A DNA stretch of 64,000 bases. Source: JTS-RE37 sp041744575 (GTDB taxonomy: Bacteria; Bacteroidota; Bacteroidia; Flavobacteriales; Flavobacteriaceae). The DNA is taken from assembly GCA_041744575.1 (NCBI GenBank), contig JBGTKP010000056.1, positions 55,412-119,411 on the forward strand, in the 5' to 3' direction. The notes beneath the pieces were generated by a model. That model was not told the DNA's origin and searched no databases. It was given only the letters and a program-made list of their open reading frames with translations. A program made the position numbers and the translations under genes. Positions 17,838 to 26,561 of the stretch are shown in pieces. Positions within the stretch are counted from its first letter, which is position 1, and each line of letters begins with the position of its first letter.

Positions 17838-18262
17838 AGGTCCATTTTTAATACATGCGATTGACTTCCCTTTGACACCTCTTCGAATCCTAACCTCTTG
17901 TACAGGTCAAAAGCTTTCTTATTTACACTGTCTACAGATAGGTGCACTGTGATCACCCCCGACTCGGCGGCTATATGAAGGAGGTGCTTCATCATTTTAT
18001 ATCCCAGCCCGTGTCCCTGCCATTCTTTTCTAATCACGATTCCAAGCCATGTAATGTCACCTTCCTTATCAAGATGGCCATATCCAATGGCTTCTTGATG
18101 GATATAGAGCAGGCAGGTATACAAATGATTCTTTAAAACATCGTATCCCCTGGATTTAAAATACCGAAAGGTTTCTAACTCCTCCCCAAGGCCTTCTAAA
18201 AACCTGTCAAGCAATTGAGCGTCGTCCGTGCCAATCTTTACGATTCGACCCTCTACTCCCAT
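17834..18262 (-). CDS. GNAT family N-acetyltransferase
   Basis: A 142-residue single-domain acetyltransferase. The acetyl-CoA binding motif A is seen as RKEWQGHGLGYKMM (about residues 88-101), and the C-terminal motif B contains NKKAFDLYKRLGFEEV. It is encoded between NeuB-like synthase and the isomerase-like gene, overlapping both. It is therefore likely to N-acylate the 4-amino sugar or a nonulosonate precursor, the step done by LegH/PseH/PerB in other bacteria. The specificity is inferred from context only. Confidence 0.85.
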   Translation of the reverse strand: MGVEGRIVKIGTDDAQLLDRFLEGLGEELETFRYFKSRGYDVLKNHLYTCLLYIHQEAIGYGHLDKEGDITWLGIVIRKEWQGHGLGYKMMKHLLHIAAESGVITVHLSVDSVNKKAFDLYKRLGFEEVSKGSQSHVLKMDL

Positions 18263-19308
18263 ACAATCATGGCTTCTTTCAAAGGGGTGTCCTTTGCTAT
18301 ATCTGTCATGGCCTTTTTGCCAATAATCTCCTTCTTCCGCTTTGGACTGATCCCGGACGCAGGTCGCTTAAAAGCCATATTGCCCTCCTTAATTGTGTCT
18401 CCTTTTTTAATATCCTGCAATAACACTATACTACGACGCATCCCCTGGATATTTTGTTTCTCCCGATCTGACGGAGCCTTTACCGGACTACCAAGGGCCG
18501 CTTCGGTCTTCCTTATCCCATCTATCAGCCCTTTAAATTGCTGCACATCCAGGGAGGCTTTGTGATCCGGCCCAGGCATACTCCTGTCAAGGGTAAAATG
18601 TTTTTCAATGATTTTAGCCCCCAGTGCAATCGCGGCATAGCAGGCATAATTTTCTTCAATGTGGTCAGAATATCCGAAAATCAGATCAAGGGAGTTACCC
18701 ATGGTCACCATGGCCCTGATATTGGCGTCCTCGTTTTCCGAAGGATAATTGGTGGTGCATTGCAACATGGCAATTTGATCATTCCCTGATTCCCTGATAG
18801 TCGTCACTGCCTCATATGCTTCGGCCAGGGTCGCCATACCTGAAGAAAGAATCATCGGTTTTCCGAATGACGCCACGTGTTCCAGAAATGACAACTCCAC
18901 GATCTGACCGGAGGCAATCTTAAATGCAGAAACCCCTAGTGTGGCAAGAAAATCTGCATCTGTTTCATTATATGGGGTAGAAAGAAAGGTGATACCAAGT
19001 TTCCGGCATTCTCCAATAATCTGAATATAATCCTCGTCTGAAAGTTCCAGTTTTTGAAGCATTTCGAACTGGCTTTCACCCGGATCCGTCACCTGAAGCT
19101 GGTATTGTGCCTTGGGAGCCATTTTTGTAATGACACTGGCAGCCTTAAATGTTTGGAATTTTACACAATCAGCGCCGATTTCATAGGCCTTTCGCACCAA
19201 TTCCAATGCCGTTCTCAAATCTCCATTATGGTTGACCCCTGCCTCAGCAATTATAAAACAAGGCGAATTTGCACTGATTTCTGTACTTCCGATGTTGATT
19301 GTATGCAT
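18253..19308 (-). CDS. N-acetylneuraminate synthase family protein (NeuB/LegI/PseI-like)
   Basis: A 351-residue enzyme that condenses phosphoenolpyruvate with a six-carbon amino sugar to form a nine-carbon nonulosonic acid. Family motifs are FIIAEAGVNHNGDL near the N-terminus, CVKFQTFKA, LSTPYNETDADFL, ILSSGMATL and GYSDHI. The C-terminal SAF (antifreeze-like) domain occupies about residues 285-351. I chose the ATG at 19308 (MHTINIGSTEIS); the open frame extends ten codons further, but without homology. It heads the nine-gene overlapping operon, with a good TATCTTTG promoter box about 140 bases upstream. Confidence 0.92.
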   Translation of the reverse strand: MHTINIGSTEISANSPCFIIAEAGVNHNGDLRTALELVRKAYEIGADCVKFQTFKAASVITKMAPKAQYQLQVTDPGESQFEMLQKLELSDEDYIQIIGECRKLGITFLSTPYNETDADFLATLGVSAFKIASGQIVELSFLEHVASFGKPMILSSGMATLAEAYEAVTTIRESGNDQIAMLQCTTNYPSENEDANIRAMVTMGNSLDLIFGYSDHIEENYACYAAIALGAKIIEKHFTLDRSMPGPDHKASLDVQQFKGLIDGIRKTEAALGSPVKAPSDREKQNIQGMRRSIVLLQDIKKGDTIKEGNMAFKRPASGISPKRKKEIIGKKAMTDIAKDTPLKEAMIVWE

Positions 19309-20037
19309 ATCACTAATCCAAAAAAAAGTCCCTCCCACACGGTCCGGTGTCTACTTAATCGTTGAGGGGCTTGAGGCTACGAATAAAATCAATGGTCCCT
19401 GCGACCATTTAAAAATCTCCGTGGTCCCAAAAATCTGACGTTCGGACAAAGATAGTTTTAATAAAACAAAGTCCCTATCTATAGCAGGTTTTTCCAGCCC
19501 TTGAGGAGGCTCCTGATCTCCATCCTATCTTTTAATTCCTTTATGGTATCTGGCATCTATCTACTCCATTTAACCAGATAGCTTTATGCAGAAGATAAGG
19601 CAAAGCCCGTTTCAGATTATCCCTTCTATCAATAATATAAATCCGACCACCGATCAGGTTAAATCCAGGATGAACAAGGCTTTTTTCCGACATGTGACCA
19701 GTCCCATGCTTCGCACCGAACCTACAGGAATATTTCCAACCGGGATCGGCTTGCTTAATTAAAATTACGATGAAAAATGGTTCGGTTTACCAGTCCCGTA
19801 TTGGAATGGTGAAACGGTCTGTAAATGCCCGATTATGAATTCATCTTTACCTACAAATGCGGGTGAAGTCGACGGTGTCGGTGGGCCACTTTTATTGGTT
19901 ATACCAGCCTATATCGGTGGCCTCCCCATGATGCGGGTCAATGAGGATTCCTCAAAAGTTTTAAGGAAGCGATTCATAGGGACACCACTGATGCTCAAAG
20001 TAAAACAAGGTGATAAAAGCCTGAGTATTAACGAAAG
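19309..20037. other. 729-base region without a recognisable gene
   Basis: Between the NeuB-like gene and the downstream end of the epimerase gene. It holds the putative promoter at 19447-19454. Several short open stretches lie on both strands, none recognised. On the minus strand an ATG frame runs 19693-19541 (50 codons, starting MSEKSLVHPGF), and its open frame continues without a start back to about 19785. Another minus-strand frame near 19775-19895 is interrupted by stops. A plus-strand frame runs 19835-20116, extending into the epimerase gene. The pattern suggests decayed coding DNA at a junction between two glycan modules. Confidence 0.4.
19447..19454 (-). promoter_or_regulatory. Putative -7 promoter box for the nonulosonic acid operon (TATCTTTG)
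   Basis: A perfect TAnnTTTG match on the minus strand. Transcription would start near 19441 and give a leader of about 130 bases before the NeuB-like ATG. No TTTG -33 element is seen at the usual distance. Confidence 0.45.
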
Positions 20038-21147
20038 TTATTTTGTCTCGTTCCGCAAATTTGATAAATGCACCAATTCCCGGACGATGTTATGCCCGGC
20101 ATTTCCTGTCCCATAAAGGTCCATATCAAATTTTATGGACGCGGTCCTGAGTTTTTCAAATGCCTCCAGGATCTTCTGGTAATCTGACCCAACTAAAAAG
20201 TTGACTCCGTTACTAACCAATTCCACCCACTCGGTTTCTTCCCTGATGGTTATACAGGGTTTTGAAAAGAAAAATGCTTCCTTCTGAAGCCCGCCGCTAT
20301 CGGTAATCACCATTTCGCAGTGCGACAAGAGCCAAATCATTTCAAGATACCCCAGGGGATTGAGGATCAAAATATTATTACTGGGAACTATGCCATAATC
20401 TTGCAACTTCTTTGAAGTTCTGGGATGCAGTGGAAGAATAACTTTTTTTGACTTCGAAATTTCACCTAATGCCTCAAAAATGGCAGTCAAATTTTCCTTT
20501 CGATCTGTGTTTTCCTGCCGGTGACAGGTGCAAAGAATAAAATCAGAATCAAATTCGATTTCCTTTGGTTTAATTGTATTCCTCTGGTAATAAATTGCCG
20601 CGTCATTCATGACATCACCACAATAGACCGATTTGATGTCAAGATTATCATAACCTTCATTGGAAAGGTTCTCAATGGCCGTACTGGTTGGACAAAACAA
20701 AATGTCACTTATCCTGTCAGTCACTATCCTATTGACTTCTTCAGGCATATTCATGTTAAATGAGCGTAGACCGGCCTCCACGTGCGCCACCTTAATGTGA
20801 AGCTTTTTGGCTGCCAGCGCACCGGCAACTGTTGAATTGGTATCTCCGTATACCAGGACCCAATCCGGATTTTCCTGGAGAAGCACCTTTTCAATCTCTT
20901 CGAGCATCCTGCCCGTCATGGCACCGTGTGAAAGACTATTAATTTCCAGATTATAATGGGGGTGGGGAATGTTTAACTGGTCAAAAAAAACCTTACTCAT
21001 ATTCTCGTCAAAATGTTGTCCAGTATGAACAATTATCTCTGTGATTTCCTCTTCGGGCAATGACAAATTGTAGGTTTTAAAAGCTCTGCTGACAACCGCA
21101 GCTTTAATAAATTGTGGCCTCGCGCCTATCACCGTAATTATTTTCAT
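20038..21147 (-). CDS. UDP-N-acetylglucosamine 2-epimerase family protein (WecB/WbpI-like)
   Basis: A 369-residue non-hydrolysing epimerase. Motifs are IGARPQFIKAAVVSRAF, HTGQHFDENMS, LVYGDTNSTVAGALAA, HVEAGLRSFNMNMPEE and TDSGGLQKEAFF, which together form the UDP-sugar site of the family. Encoded upstream are WlbA-like and WlbB-like genes, so by analogy with the wlb/wbp pathway it may be the WlbD/WbpI epimerase. That enzyme turns UDP-2,3-diacetamido-glucuronate into the mannuronate form. UDP-GlcNAc to UDP-ManNAc (WecB) is the alternative. Confidence 0.85.
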   Translation of the reverse strand: MKIITVIGARPQFIKAAVVSRAFKTYNLSLPEEEITEIIVHTGQHFDENMSKVFFDQLNIPHPHYNLEINSLSHGAMTGRMLEEIEKVLLQENPDWVLVYGDTNSTVAGALAAKKLHIKVAHVEAGLRSFNMNMPEEVNRIVTDRISDILFCPTSTAIENLSNEGYDNLDIKSVYCGDVMNDAAIYYQRNTIKPKEIEFDSDFILCTCHRQENTDRKENLTAIFEALGEISKSKKVILPLHPRTSKKLQDYGIVPSNNILILNPLGYLEMIWLLSHCEMVITDSGGLQKEAFFFSKPCITIREETEWVELVSNGVNFLVGSDYQKILEAFEKLRTASIKFDMDLYGTGNAGHNIVRELVHLSNLRNETK

Positions 21148-21431
21148 TGACAGAGGTATTAAAGGCCTGTGGCCTGAAGATTTCTAAATGTAACAATATT
21201 ACATTCCGAACAATATATTTTCAGACTGTGAATCCATGAAATGGATCTTTTCACGATAGTCTTCCCGGCATCATAGAAAGGGAAGTGGCACATTATCTGG
21301 TTCAGGATTTCATCGATTTCCCATAAATTAAGAGGCATGCCGCGGATGAAATCCGGGGAGAAAACTGTAAATATTTGCGGCAATACTTGTACATCTCCCT
21401 TGACGTCGATTATATTTTGAACAGGCCTTGT

Positions 21432-22375
21432 CTAAGAAGACTTCAAAAGGCTGTGATAATCTCCCGTCAATCCAACAGGAGTGCTGTTTCTGATGCTATG
21501 GACAATTTCAATTGCATTTCTAACGGCCTCAAGACCGTACCCTTTGCCGTCCAGAATTTCCTGGTATACCACAGTGTGCAGGTCTGTAAATCCTCCGCTA
21601 AATTCAAGCTCTTCCCCATTGATAGTGATGCAGCGGTAAGTAGATTGCCCCTTTGCCTTAACATCATTTGGCAGGTAATCTGCATTGATGGATAAAAACC
21701 ACCGAACTCTGGCATTCTCAAATTCAAGATAGCCGGCAGCCCTGTCCTCTTCATGTACATGAACAATATTCTCCTGGACTTCCCCGAAAATCCATGATAG
21801 CATATCGTAAAAATGCACCCCTATATTTGTGGCAATACCACCCGACTTACTCTTATCTCCTTTCCAGGATGTTCTATACCAATTCCCGCGTGAAGTCAGA
21901 TACGAAAGATCTACCTCATATTTGTGAGCGCTGTCCGATTTTCTGACTTTTTCCCTAAGCTCAATAATACTCGGATGAACCCTTAATTGAAGGATGTTGA
22001 ATATTTTCTTCCCTGTTTTTTCCTCTACAAATTTAAGCTTGTCAATATTCCATGGGTTCAGGACCAGTGGCTTTTCGCAAATGGCATCGGCACCGCTGCG
22101 CAGTGCGAAGCGAATATGGGCATCATGTAGGTAGTTGGGAGAACAAATACTTACAAAATCCAAAAAAAGGTCTTTTTCGTATTTCAATTTTTCAATATGC
22201 CTGTCAAACCGCTCAAATTCGACAAAGAAATCTGCAAATGGGAAATAGGAATCAAGAACCCCACTCTGTCCCCTTTATCGAAAGCGGCCAGAAGTGCATT
22301 ATTTGTATCTCTGATCGCCTTCATATGGCGGGGGGCTATGTAGTCAGCAGCCCCAATTAAAGCAAAATTCTTCAT
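21432..22375 (-). pseudogene. wlbA: WlbA/WbpB-like UDP-N-acetylglucosaminuronate dehydrogenase, frameshifted
   Basis: Two frames together make one Gfo/Idh/MocA protein of about 314 residues. The N-terminal piece (22375 to 22184) begins MKNFALIGAADYIAPRHMK, the WlbA/WbpB signature, and stays homologous up to residue 39. The downstream piece (to 21432) carries VSICSPNYLHDAHI, EKPLVLNPWN and NIGVHFYDML. Reading past the break in the other frame restores a normal WlbA stretch (VLDSYFPFADFFVEFERF) before joining the second piece. The break sits at a run of four Gs (CCCC at 22259-22262 on the plus strand), where one more G would restore the frame. The intact enzyme oxidises C3 of UDP-GlcNAcA. The break could be real decay, a slippage-based switch, or a sequencing error. 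Confidence 0.9.
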
Positions 22376-22509
22376 TGGTTTATTGAATTAGTAGTTCCCA
22401 AGAAATCCCGGAATATCTCTATAATCATTGGTTATCGATCCTGTTGTCAGGACGCTAAACTTCAAAGGAAATCCGTCAAATTTTAATTTTCAAACGCCAG
22501 GAGCTGGAT

Positions 22510-23091
22510 TTAGCTTATTCGGGACACCGTATTATTTACGAGAGCATACTTTTGTTTGCTTTCACTGCATTTGGCTATACCGTCGTCATCGAATTTCAAA
22601 CGGTGGCCATATTCTCCTACCCAGCCAATTAATTTTGCGGGATTCCCCACCAAAAGTGCGTATGCCGGTACATCTCGGGTAACCACAGCTCCCGCCCCGA
22701 TAAATGCATATGACCCAATGGTATTCCCGCAAATAATAGTAGCGTTGGCGCCAATACTGGCCCCTTTTTTAACCAGGGTCGCGGAGTATTGCCCTCTTCT
22801 GTTTATAGCACTCCTGGGATTAATTACATTGGTAAATACCATGGACGGGCCCAGGAATACATCATCTTCACAGATCACGCCGGTATAGATGGAGACGTTG
22901 TTTTGTATTTTTACATTGTTCCCTAAAATTACTTCGGAAGATATAACAACATTCTGCCCGATATTGCAATTCCTTCCAATGCTGGAATTTGTCATGATAT
23001 GGGAAAAATGCCAGATCTTTGTTCCTTCGCCAATGATACTTCCGTCATCTATCACGGCAGTTTCATGAGCAAAATAATCCTTGGAGGTCAT
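22510..23091 (-). CDS. wlbB: Left-handed beta-helix N-acetyltransferase (WlbB/WbpD-like)
   Basis: A 193-residue hexapeptide-repeat acetyltransferase. Isoleucine-rich repeats run from about residue 15 to 150. It has the segment KIWHFSHIMTNSSIG near the N-terminus and the typical GAGAVVTRDVPAYALLVGNPAK ending (shown in part). This pattern is that of WlbB/WbpD, which acetylates the 3-amino group of UDP-2-acetamido-3-amino-uronate. It is followed by the broken wlbA and the epimerase gene on the same strand, supporting a UDP-diacetamido-mannuronate route. The matching aminotransferase (WlbC/WbpE) is missing from this group. Confidence 0.87.
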   Translation of the reverse strand: MTSKDYFAHETAVIDDGSIIGEGTKIWHFSHIMTNSSIGRNCNIGQNVVISSEVILGNNVKIQNNVSIYTGVICEDDVFLGPSMVFTNVINPRSAINRRGQYSATLVKKGASIGANATIICGNTIGSYAFIGAGAVVTRDVPAYALLVGNPAKLIGWVGEYGHRLKFDDDGIAKCSESKQKYALVNNTVSRIS

Positions 23092-23245
23092 CTGAGTATA
23101 ATTAACTGAAGAAGCTCAGCTTTATTTTCGTTTATATGTAAACGTACGATAATTTGGTGGTGGCCCATGAGTCTAGGCTGTTACTGCCGCATCAACCAAA
23201 AATTCTTACCGAATATCGATAAATCAAAGCCTGCCGAAATGCGAC

Positions 23246-23264
23246 ACAGATGTTAAACATCTGT
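23246..23264. repeat. Perfect 8-bp inverted repeat over the rmlD stop codon
   Basis: ACAGATGT, a three-base loop, then ACATCTGT. The rmlD stop codon (23253-23255) lies inside. It could form a small hairpin in the transcript, but it is AT-rich and lacks a clear following U-run on the minus strand, so terminator function is uncertain. Confidence 0.4.
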
Positions 23265-24122
23265 CTTTCCTGCGATTTTACCGAGTTCTCTCAGCAGACT
23301 TTCCTCCCAGGCCGGGATTCGGATATTAAATACCAATTCGGTCTTAACAGTACTTAGAAGGCTGTTTTTCGGACGATTTACAGTACTCCTCAGGGAAGTA
23401 CTTGGTATTGGAATTACGGATACAGGGCTTCCAAGTTGCCTGAAGATGGCACTTGCAAATTCATACCAGCTTGCCCTGCCACCATTGCAGTAATGGTAGG
23501 TCCCATAGTCATTTTTATCTACGGCAACTATGCCCCAAAGGAAAGCAGCAACATCACCGGCGTAGGTAGGGGCTCCCCATTGGTCACTGACTACCTGAAC
23601 AGGTTCTTTTTTCTTATCCAATTTTATCATGGTCATCAGAAAATTATTCCCAAATTCCGAATACAACCAAGACGTTCTGATGATGTAGAAACGTTTCATG
23701 ATTTCTGAGATATATTGTTCCCCCAGCAATTTGGACTTACCGTATTGATTCAGGGGATTGGGGATGTCGTCCGGGAAATAGGCATCTTCCTTTTTCCCGT
23801 CAAAGACATAATCGGTAGAAATGTGGATTAGAACTACCCCTGTCTGCCGGCAAAGCAGGGCAAGATTTTTTACGCCTTCTGCATTCACAGAGAAAGCAAT
23901 TTCCGGGTTTTTTTCTGCTTCTTCTACCTTGGTGTAGGCGGCACAATTAATACAATAGTCAAACTTGCTCCCTTTTAGGAGATCCTCCAGAGCCCGGAAA
24001 TTAGTGATATCCAATTGGTCAGAAGTCAGGAAAGTCCCCCGGATACCGGGAAACTCCTCCAGGCTTTGCCGGAGACTGTGCCCGAGTTGGCCGCCCCTAC
24101 CTGTCACAAGTACCCTGATCAT
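23253..24122 (-). CDS. rmlD: dTDP-4-dehydrorhamnose reductase
   Basis: A 289-residue SDR, the last step of dTDP-L-rhamnose synthesis. The N-terminal motif is VLVTGRGGQLGHSLRQ, with NCAAYTKVEEAE near residue 58, HISTDYVFDG near residue 100 and the catalytic Tyr-x-x-x-Lys in NQYGKSKLLGE. Its start codon overlaps the stop of the upstream rmlC gene by four bases. The rml genes here run B, A, C, D in transcription order and appear complete. Confidence 0.95.
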   Translation of the reverse strand: MIRVLVTGRGGQLGHSLRQSLEEFPGIRGTFLTSDQLDITNFRALEDLLKGSKFDYCINCAAYTKVEEAEKNPEIAFSVNAEGVKNLALLCRQTGVVLIHISTDYVFDGKKEDAYFPDDIPNPLNQYGKSKLLGEQYISEIMKRFYIIRTSWLYSEFGNNFLMTMIKLDKKKEPVQVVSDQWGAPTYAGDVAAFLWGIVAVDKNDYGTYHYCNGGRASWYEFASAIFRQLGSPVSVIPIPSTSLRSTVNRPKNSLLSTVKTELVFNIRIPAWEESLLRELGKIAGKTDV

Positions 24123-24664
24123 AGGTTGATCGGATTAAAGCAGGGGAGTTGCCTGTCTTTTTCAGAAATGATCAGCCGGTCCTCTGGATACTCCCAATCC
24201 AACTTCAGGAATGGATCGTTGTAGATAATACCTCGTTCAGCATCCGGAGAGTAAAAATTGTCACATTTGTATACAAAGAGGGTGTCATCTTCCAGAGCTA
24301 GGAAGCCGTGAGCAACCCCTCTGGGAATGAACAGTATTTTAAAATTCTCAGCGGATAGGCGGACCTTATACTGTTCGCCATAGGTGGGACTTTCCTTTCG
24401 GAGATCCACTATGATATCGATTGCAGCTCCGCGGATCACACGAACCATTTTGGCCTGGGCTTTTTCTCCCTCCTGATAGTGCATTCCACGCAGCACTCCT
24501 TTTTTAGATACAGAGTGATTATCCTGAACAAAATGAATGACGTGACCGAGGACCTTCTCTAGGTCCGCTTTATTATAGGATTCGAAAAAGAATCCCCTGT
24601 GATCCTTGTAAAGACCAGGTTCAATTAAAAAGCTATCTTTTATGTGCAATGGTGTAAACGTCAC
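24119..24664 (-). CDS. rmlC: dTDP-4-dehydrorhamnose 3,5-epimerase
   Basis: A 181-residue cupin. Motifs are FFFESYNKADLEK, QDNHSVSKKGVLRGMHYQ (the conserved HY of the active site), DLRKESPTYG and FIPRGVAHGFLAL, and the length is normal for the family. It converts dTDP-4-keto-6-deoxyglucose to the L-lyxo form for RmlD. It is separated from rmlA by 23 bases and overlaps rmlD by four. Confidence 0.96.
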   Translation of the reverse strand: MTFTPLHIKDSFLIEPGLYKDHRGFFFESYNKADLEKVLGHVIHFVQDNHSVSKKGVLRGMHYQEGEKAQAKMVRVIRGAAIDIIVDLRKESPTYGEQYKVRLSAENFKILFIPRGVAHGFLALEDDTLFVYKCDNFYSPDAERGIIYNDPFLKLDWEYPEDRLIISEKDRQLPCFNPINL

Positions 24665-24687
24665 AATAATTGCAGATTAATCATCCT

Positions 24688-25542
24688 CTATAAGCGCATT
24701 AAATAATTGCCATACCCGCTTTTCAAAAGGGGCTGCGCCAGTTGATGCAGCTGTTCTTTAGAAATATACCCTTGGGTATATGCCACTTCTTCAATAGCGC
24801 CGATCTTGAGGCCCTGACGTTCCTCAATCACTTCCACAAACTGGGAAGCCTGCATGAGAGAACTGAAGGTTCCGGTATCCAGCCATGCCGTACCTCTGTC
24901 CATGATGCTCACCTTCAATTTACCCATTTTCAGGTAGGCCTGGTTAATATCTGTTATTTCCAATTCTCCCCGGGCACTTGGCCGGATTTGTCTGGCAATG
25001 GCCACCACCTCATTGTCATAGAAATAAATTCCAGGAACGGCAAAGTTCGATGCAGGCCGTGCAGGCTTTTCTTCAATCGATATCACCCTTCCCGCGGAGT
25101 CAAAAGACACAACGCCATAGCGCTCGGGATCCTGCACATGGTACCCATAAATAATACCCCCCTCCGGATCATTATTTTGTTGCAACAACGCGTGCAGGCC
25201 AGAGCCGTAAAAGATATTATCACCAAGGATCAGCGCCACTTTATCATCGCCGATGAAATTCGCGCCAATGATAAAGGCCTCGGCAAGGCCCCTTGGGGTT
25301 TCCTGTACTGCATAGTCAAAAGTGCAACCCAGCTGGGATCCGTCCCGGAGCAAAAGTTTAAACAAGGGCGCGTCATTTGGCGTGGTGATGATCAGGATAT
25401 TCCTTATTCCAGCAGCCATCAGGGTGGCCAATGGATAATAAATCATGGGTTTATCATATACCGGCATAAGTTGCTTGCTCACCGCCAGGGTCAGGGGATG
25501 CAGCCTGGTGCCGGAACCTCCCGCCAAAATAATTCCCTTCAT
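24688..25542 (-). CDS. rmlA: Glucose-1-phosphate thymidylyltransferase
   Basis: A 284-residue nucleotidyltransferase that makes dTDP-glucose. It begins MKGIILAGGSGTRLHPLT (nucleotide-binding signature) and continues with VSKQLMPVYDKPMIYYPL, ALILGDNIFYG, ISIEEKPARP and RGTAWLDTGT, all characteristic of RmlA. I used the ATG at 25542; an in-frame ATG 36 bases earlier would overlap the end of rmlB and add residues with no counterpart. The gap to rmlB is one base. Confidence 0.96.
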   Translation of the reverse strand: MKGIILAGGSGTRLHPLTLAVSKQLMPVYDKPMIYYPLATLMAAGIRNILIITTPNDAPLFKLLLRDGSQLGCTFDYAVQETPRGLAEAFIIGANFIGDDKVALILGDNIFYGSGLHALLQQNNDPEGGIIYGYHVQDPERYGVVSFDSAGRVISIEEKPARPASNFAVPGIYFYDNEVVAIARQIRPSARGELEITDINQAYLKMGKLKVSIMDRGTAWLDTGTFSSLMQASQFVEVIEERQGLKIGAIEEVAYTQGYISKEQLHQLAQPLLKSGYGNYLMRL

Positions 25543-25543
25543 T

Positions 25544-26557
25544 TTAACCTTTTTGATATTTTTCCATATACCAGTCAATGGTCTTTTCCAATCCTTCCTG
25601 CAATGAAATTTGAGGTTTCCAACCCAGGTTTTCTTTTATTTTTGAACTGTCAATGGCATAGCGGTAATCATGGCCGGGCCGGTCCCGGACAAATTCAATT
25701 AGCCCTGCCAGGCTACCGGCCGATCTCCCGGTTTTTCTGTCGAGAATCTCACAAATGGTCTGCGCTATCTCCAGATTGTTCATTTCATCCACTCCTCCAA
25801 TGGCATAGGTTTCACCTTCTCTGCCATTGGAAAATACCAGTTCAAGGGCTTTACAATGGTCGCCGACATACAACCAGTCCCTGATATTGGTCCCGTTCCC
25901 GTAGATAGGAATCGCTTCCCCAGCCAATGCCTTTCTTATAATGGTAGGGATCAGCTTTTCATCATGTTGTTTTGGGCCATAATTATTCGAGCAATTACTG
26001 GTAACTACATTGAGGCCATACGTCTTCCCATAGCTTCTTACAAGGAAATCGGCCGCGGCTTTAGAGGCACTGTAAGGACTATTGGGCGCATAGGGGCTTG
26101 CCTCTGTAAAATACCCCTCAGCCCCAAGGCTCCCGTATACTTCGTCTGTAGAAATGTGATGAAACCGGTTGTAAGTCATGCTCTCCTGGTCATGGGACCA
26201 TTGCTCTCTGGCTGTTTCAAGCAGTATAAAAGTCCCGGTAATATTAGTGTCAATAAAGGAGGAAGGGGAAGCTATCGAATTATCCACATGGGATTCTGCA
26301 GCAAAATGGATTACATTGTTTACGTCATGAGCTTCAAATATATCGGCAACAAGTTTTTGGTCGCAGATATCTCCCTCAACAAAAGTATACCTTGAATTTC
26401 CCGAAGCCGGTTCAAGATTTTTCAGGTCGCCGGCATAGGTCAGTTTGTCAAGATTTATGATTCGTATTTCTTTTAACGAATTCAGGAGGTAGGCGATAAA
26501 GTTACTCCCGATAAAACCCGCTCCCCCCGTGACCAATATGTGCTGTTGGCGTTTCAC
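25544..26557 (-). CDS. rmlB: dTDP-glucose 4,6-dehydratase
   Basis: A 337-residue extended SDR. Motifs are LVTGGAGFIGSNFIAYLL, HFAAESHVDNSI, HISTDEVYGSLG with the catalytic Asp-Glu pair, YSASKAAADFLVRSYG (Tyr-x-x-x-Lys), and NCSNNYGPKQHDEKLIP. It makes dTDP-4-keto-6-deoxyglucose, the branch point to rhamnose. First of the four rml genes; only four bases separate it from the upstream Wzz-like gene, so they should be one transcript. Confidence 0.96.
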   Translation of the reverse strand: MKRQQHILVTGGAGFIGSNFIAYLLNSLKEIRIINLDKLTYAGDLKNLEPASGNSRYTFVEGDICDQKLVADIFEAHDVNNVIHFAAESHVDNSIASPSSFIDTNITGTFILLETAREQWSHDQESMTYNRFHHISTDEVYGSLGAEGYFTEASPYAPNSPYSASKAAADFLVRSYGKTYGLNVVTSNCSNNYGPKQHDEKLIPTIIRKALAGEAIPIYGNGTNIRDWLYVGDHCKALELVFSNGREGETYAIGGVDEMNNLEIAQTICEILDRKTGRSAGSLAGLIEFVRDRPGHDYRYAIDSSKIKENLGWKPQISLQEGLEKTIDWYMEKYQKG

Positions 26558-26561
26558 AATA

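Noticed and set aside
18871..18882. Other CACGTG cores (near 2473, 18873, 20778, 31035 and 31291)
   Set aside because: The flanking bases do not fit the parS consensus, so they are not counted as ParB sites.
21159..21383. A 74-codon minus-strand frame between the epimerase gene and wlbA
   Set aside because: It is open and fairly protein-like, but I could match it to nothing and could not link it to the missing aminotransferase; kept only as a possible remnant.
24742..25884. A 380-codon plus-strand open frame
   Set aside because: It is antisense to rmlA and rmlB, whose motifs are complete; the plus-strand translation has no recognisable domain and unusual composition.
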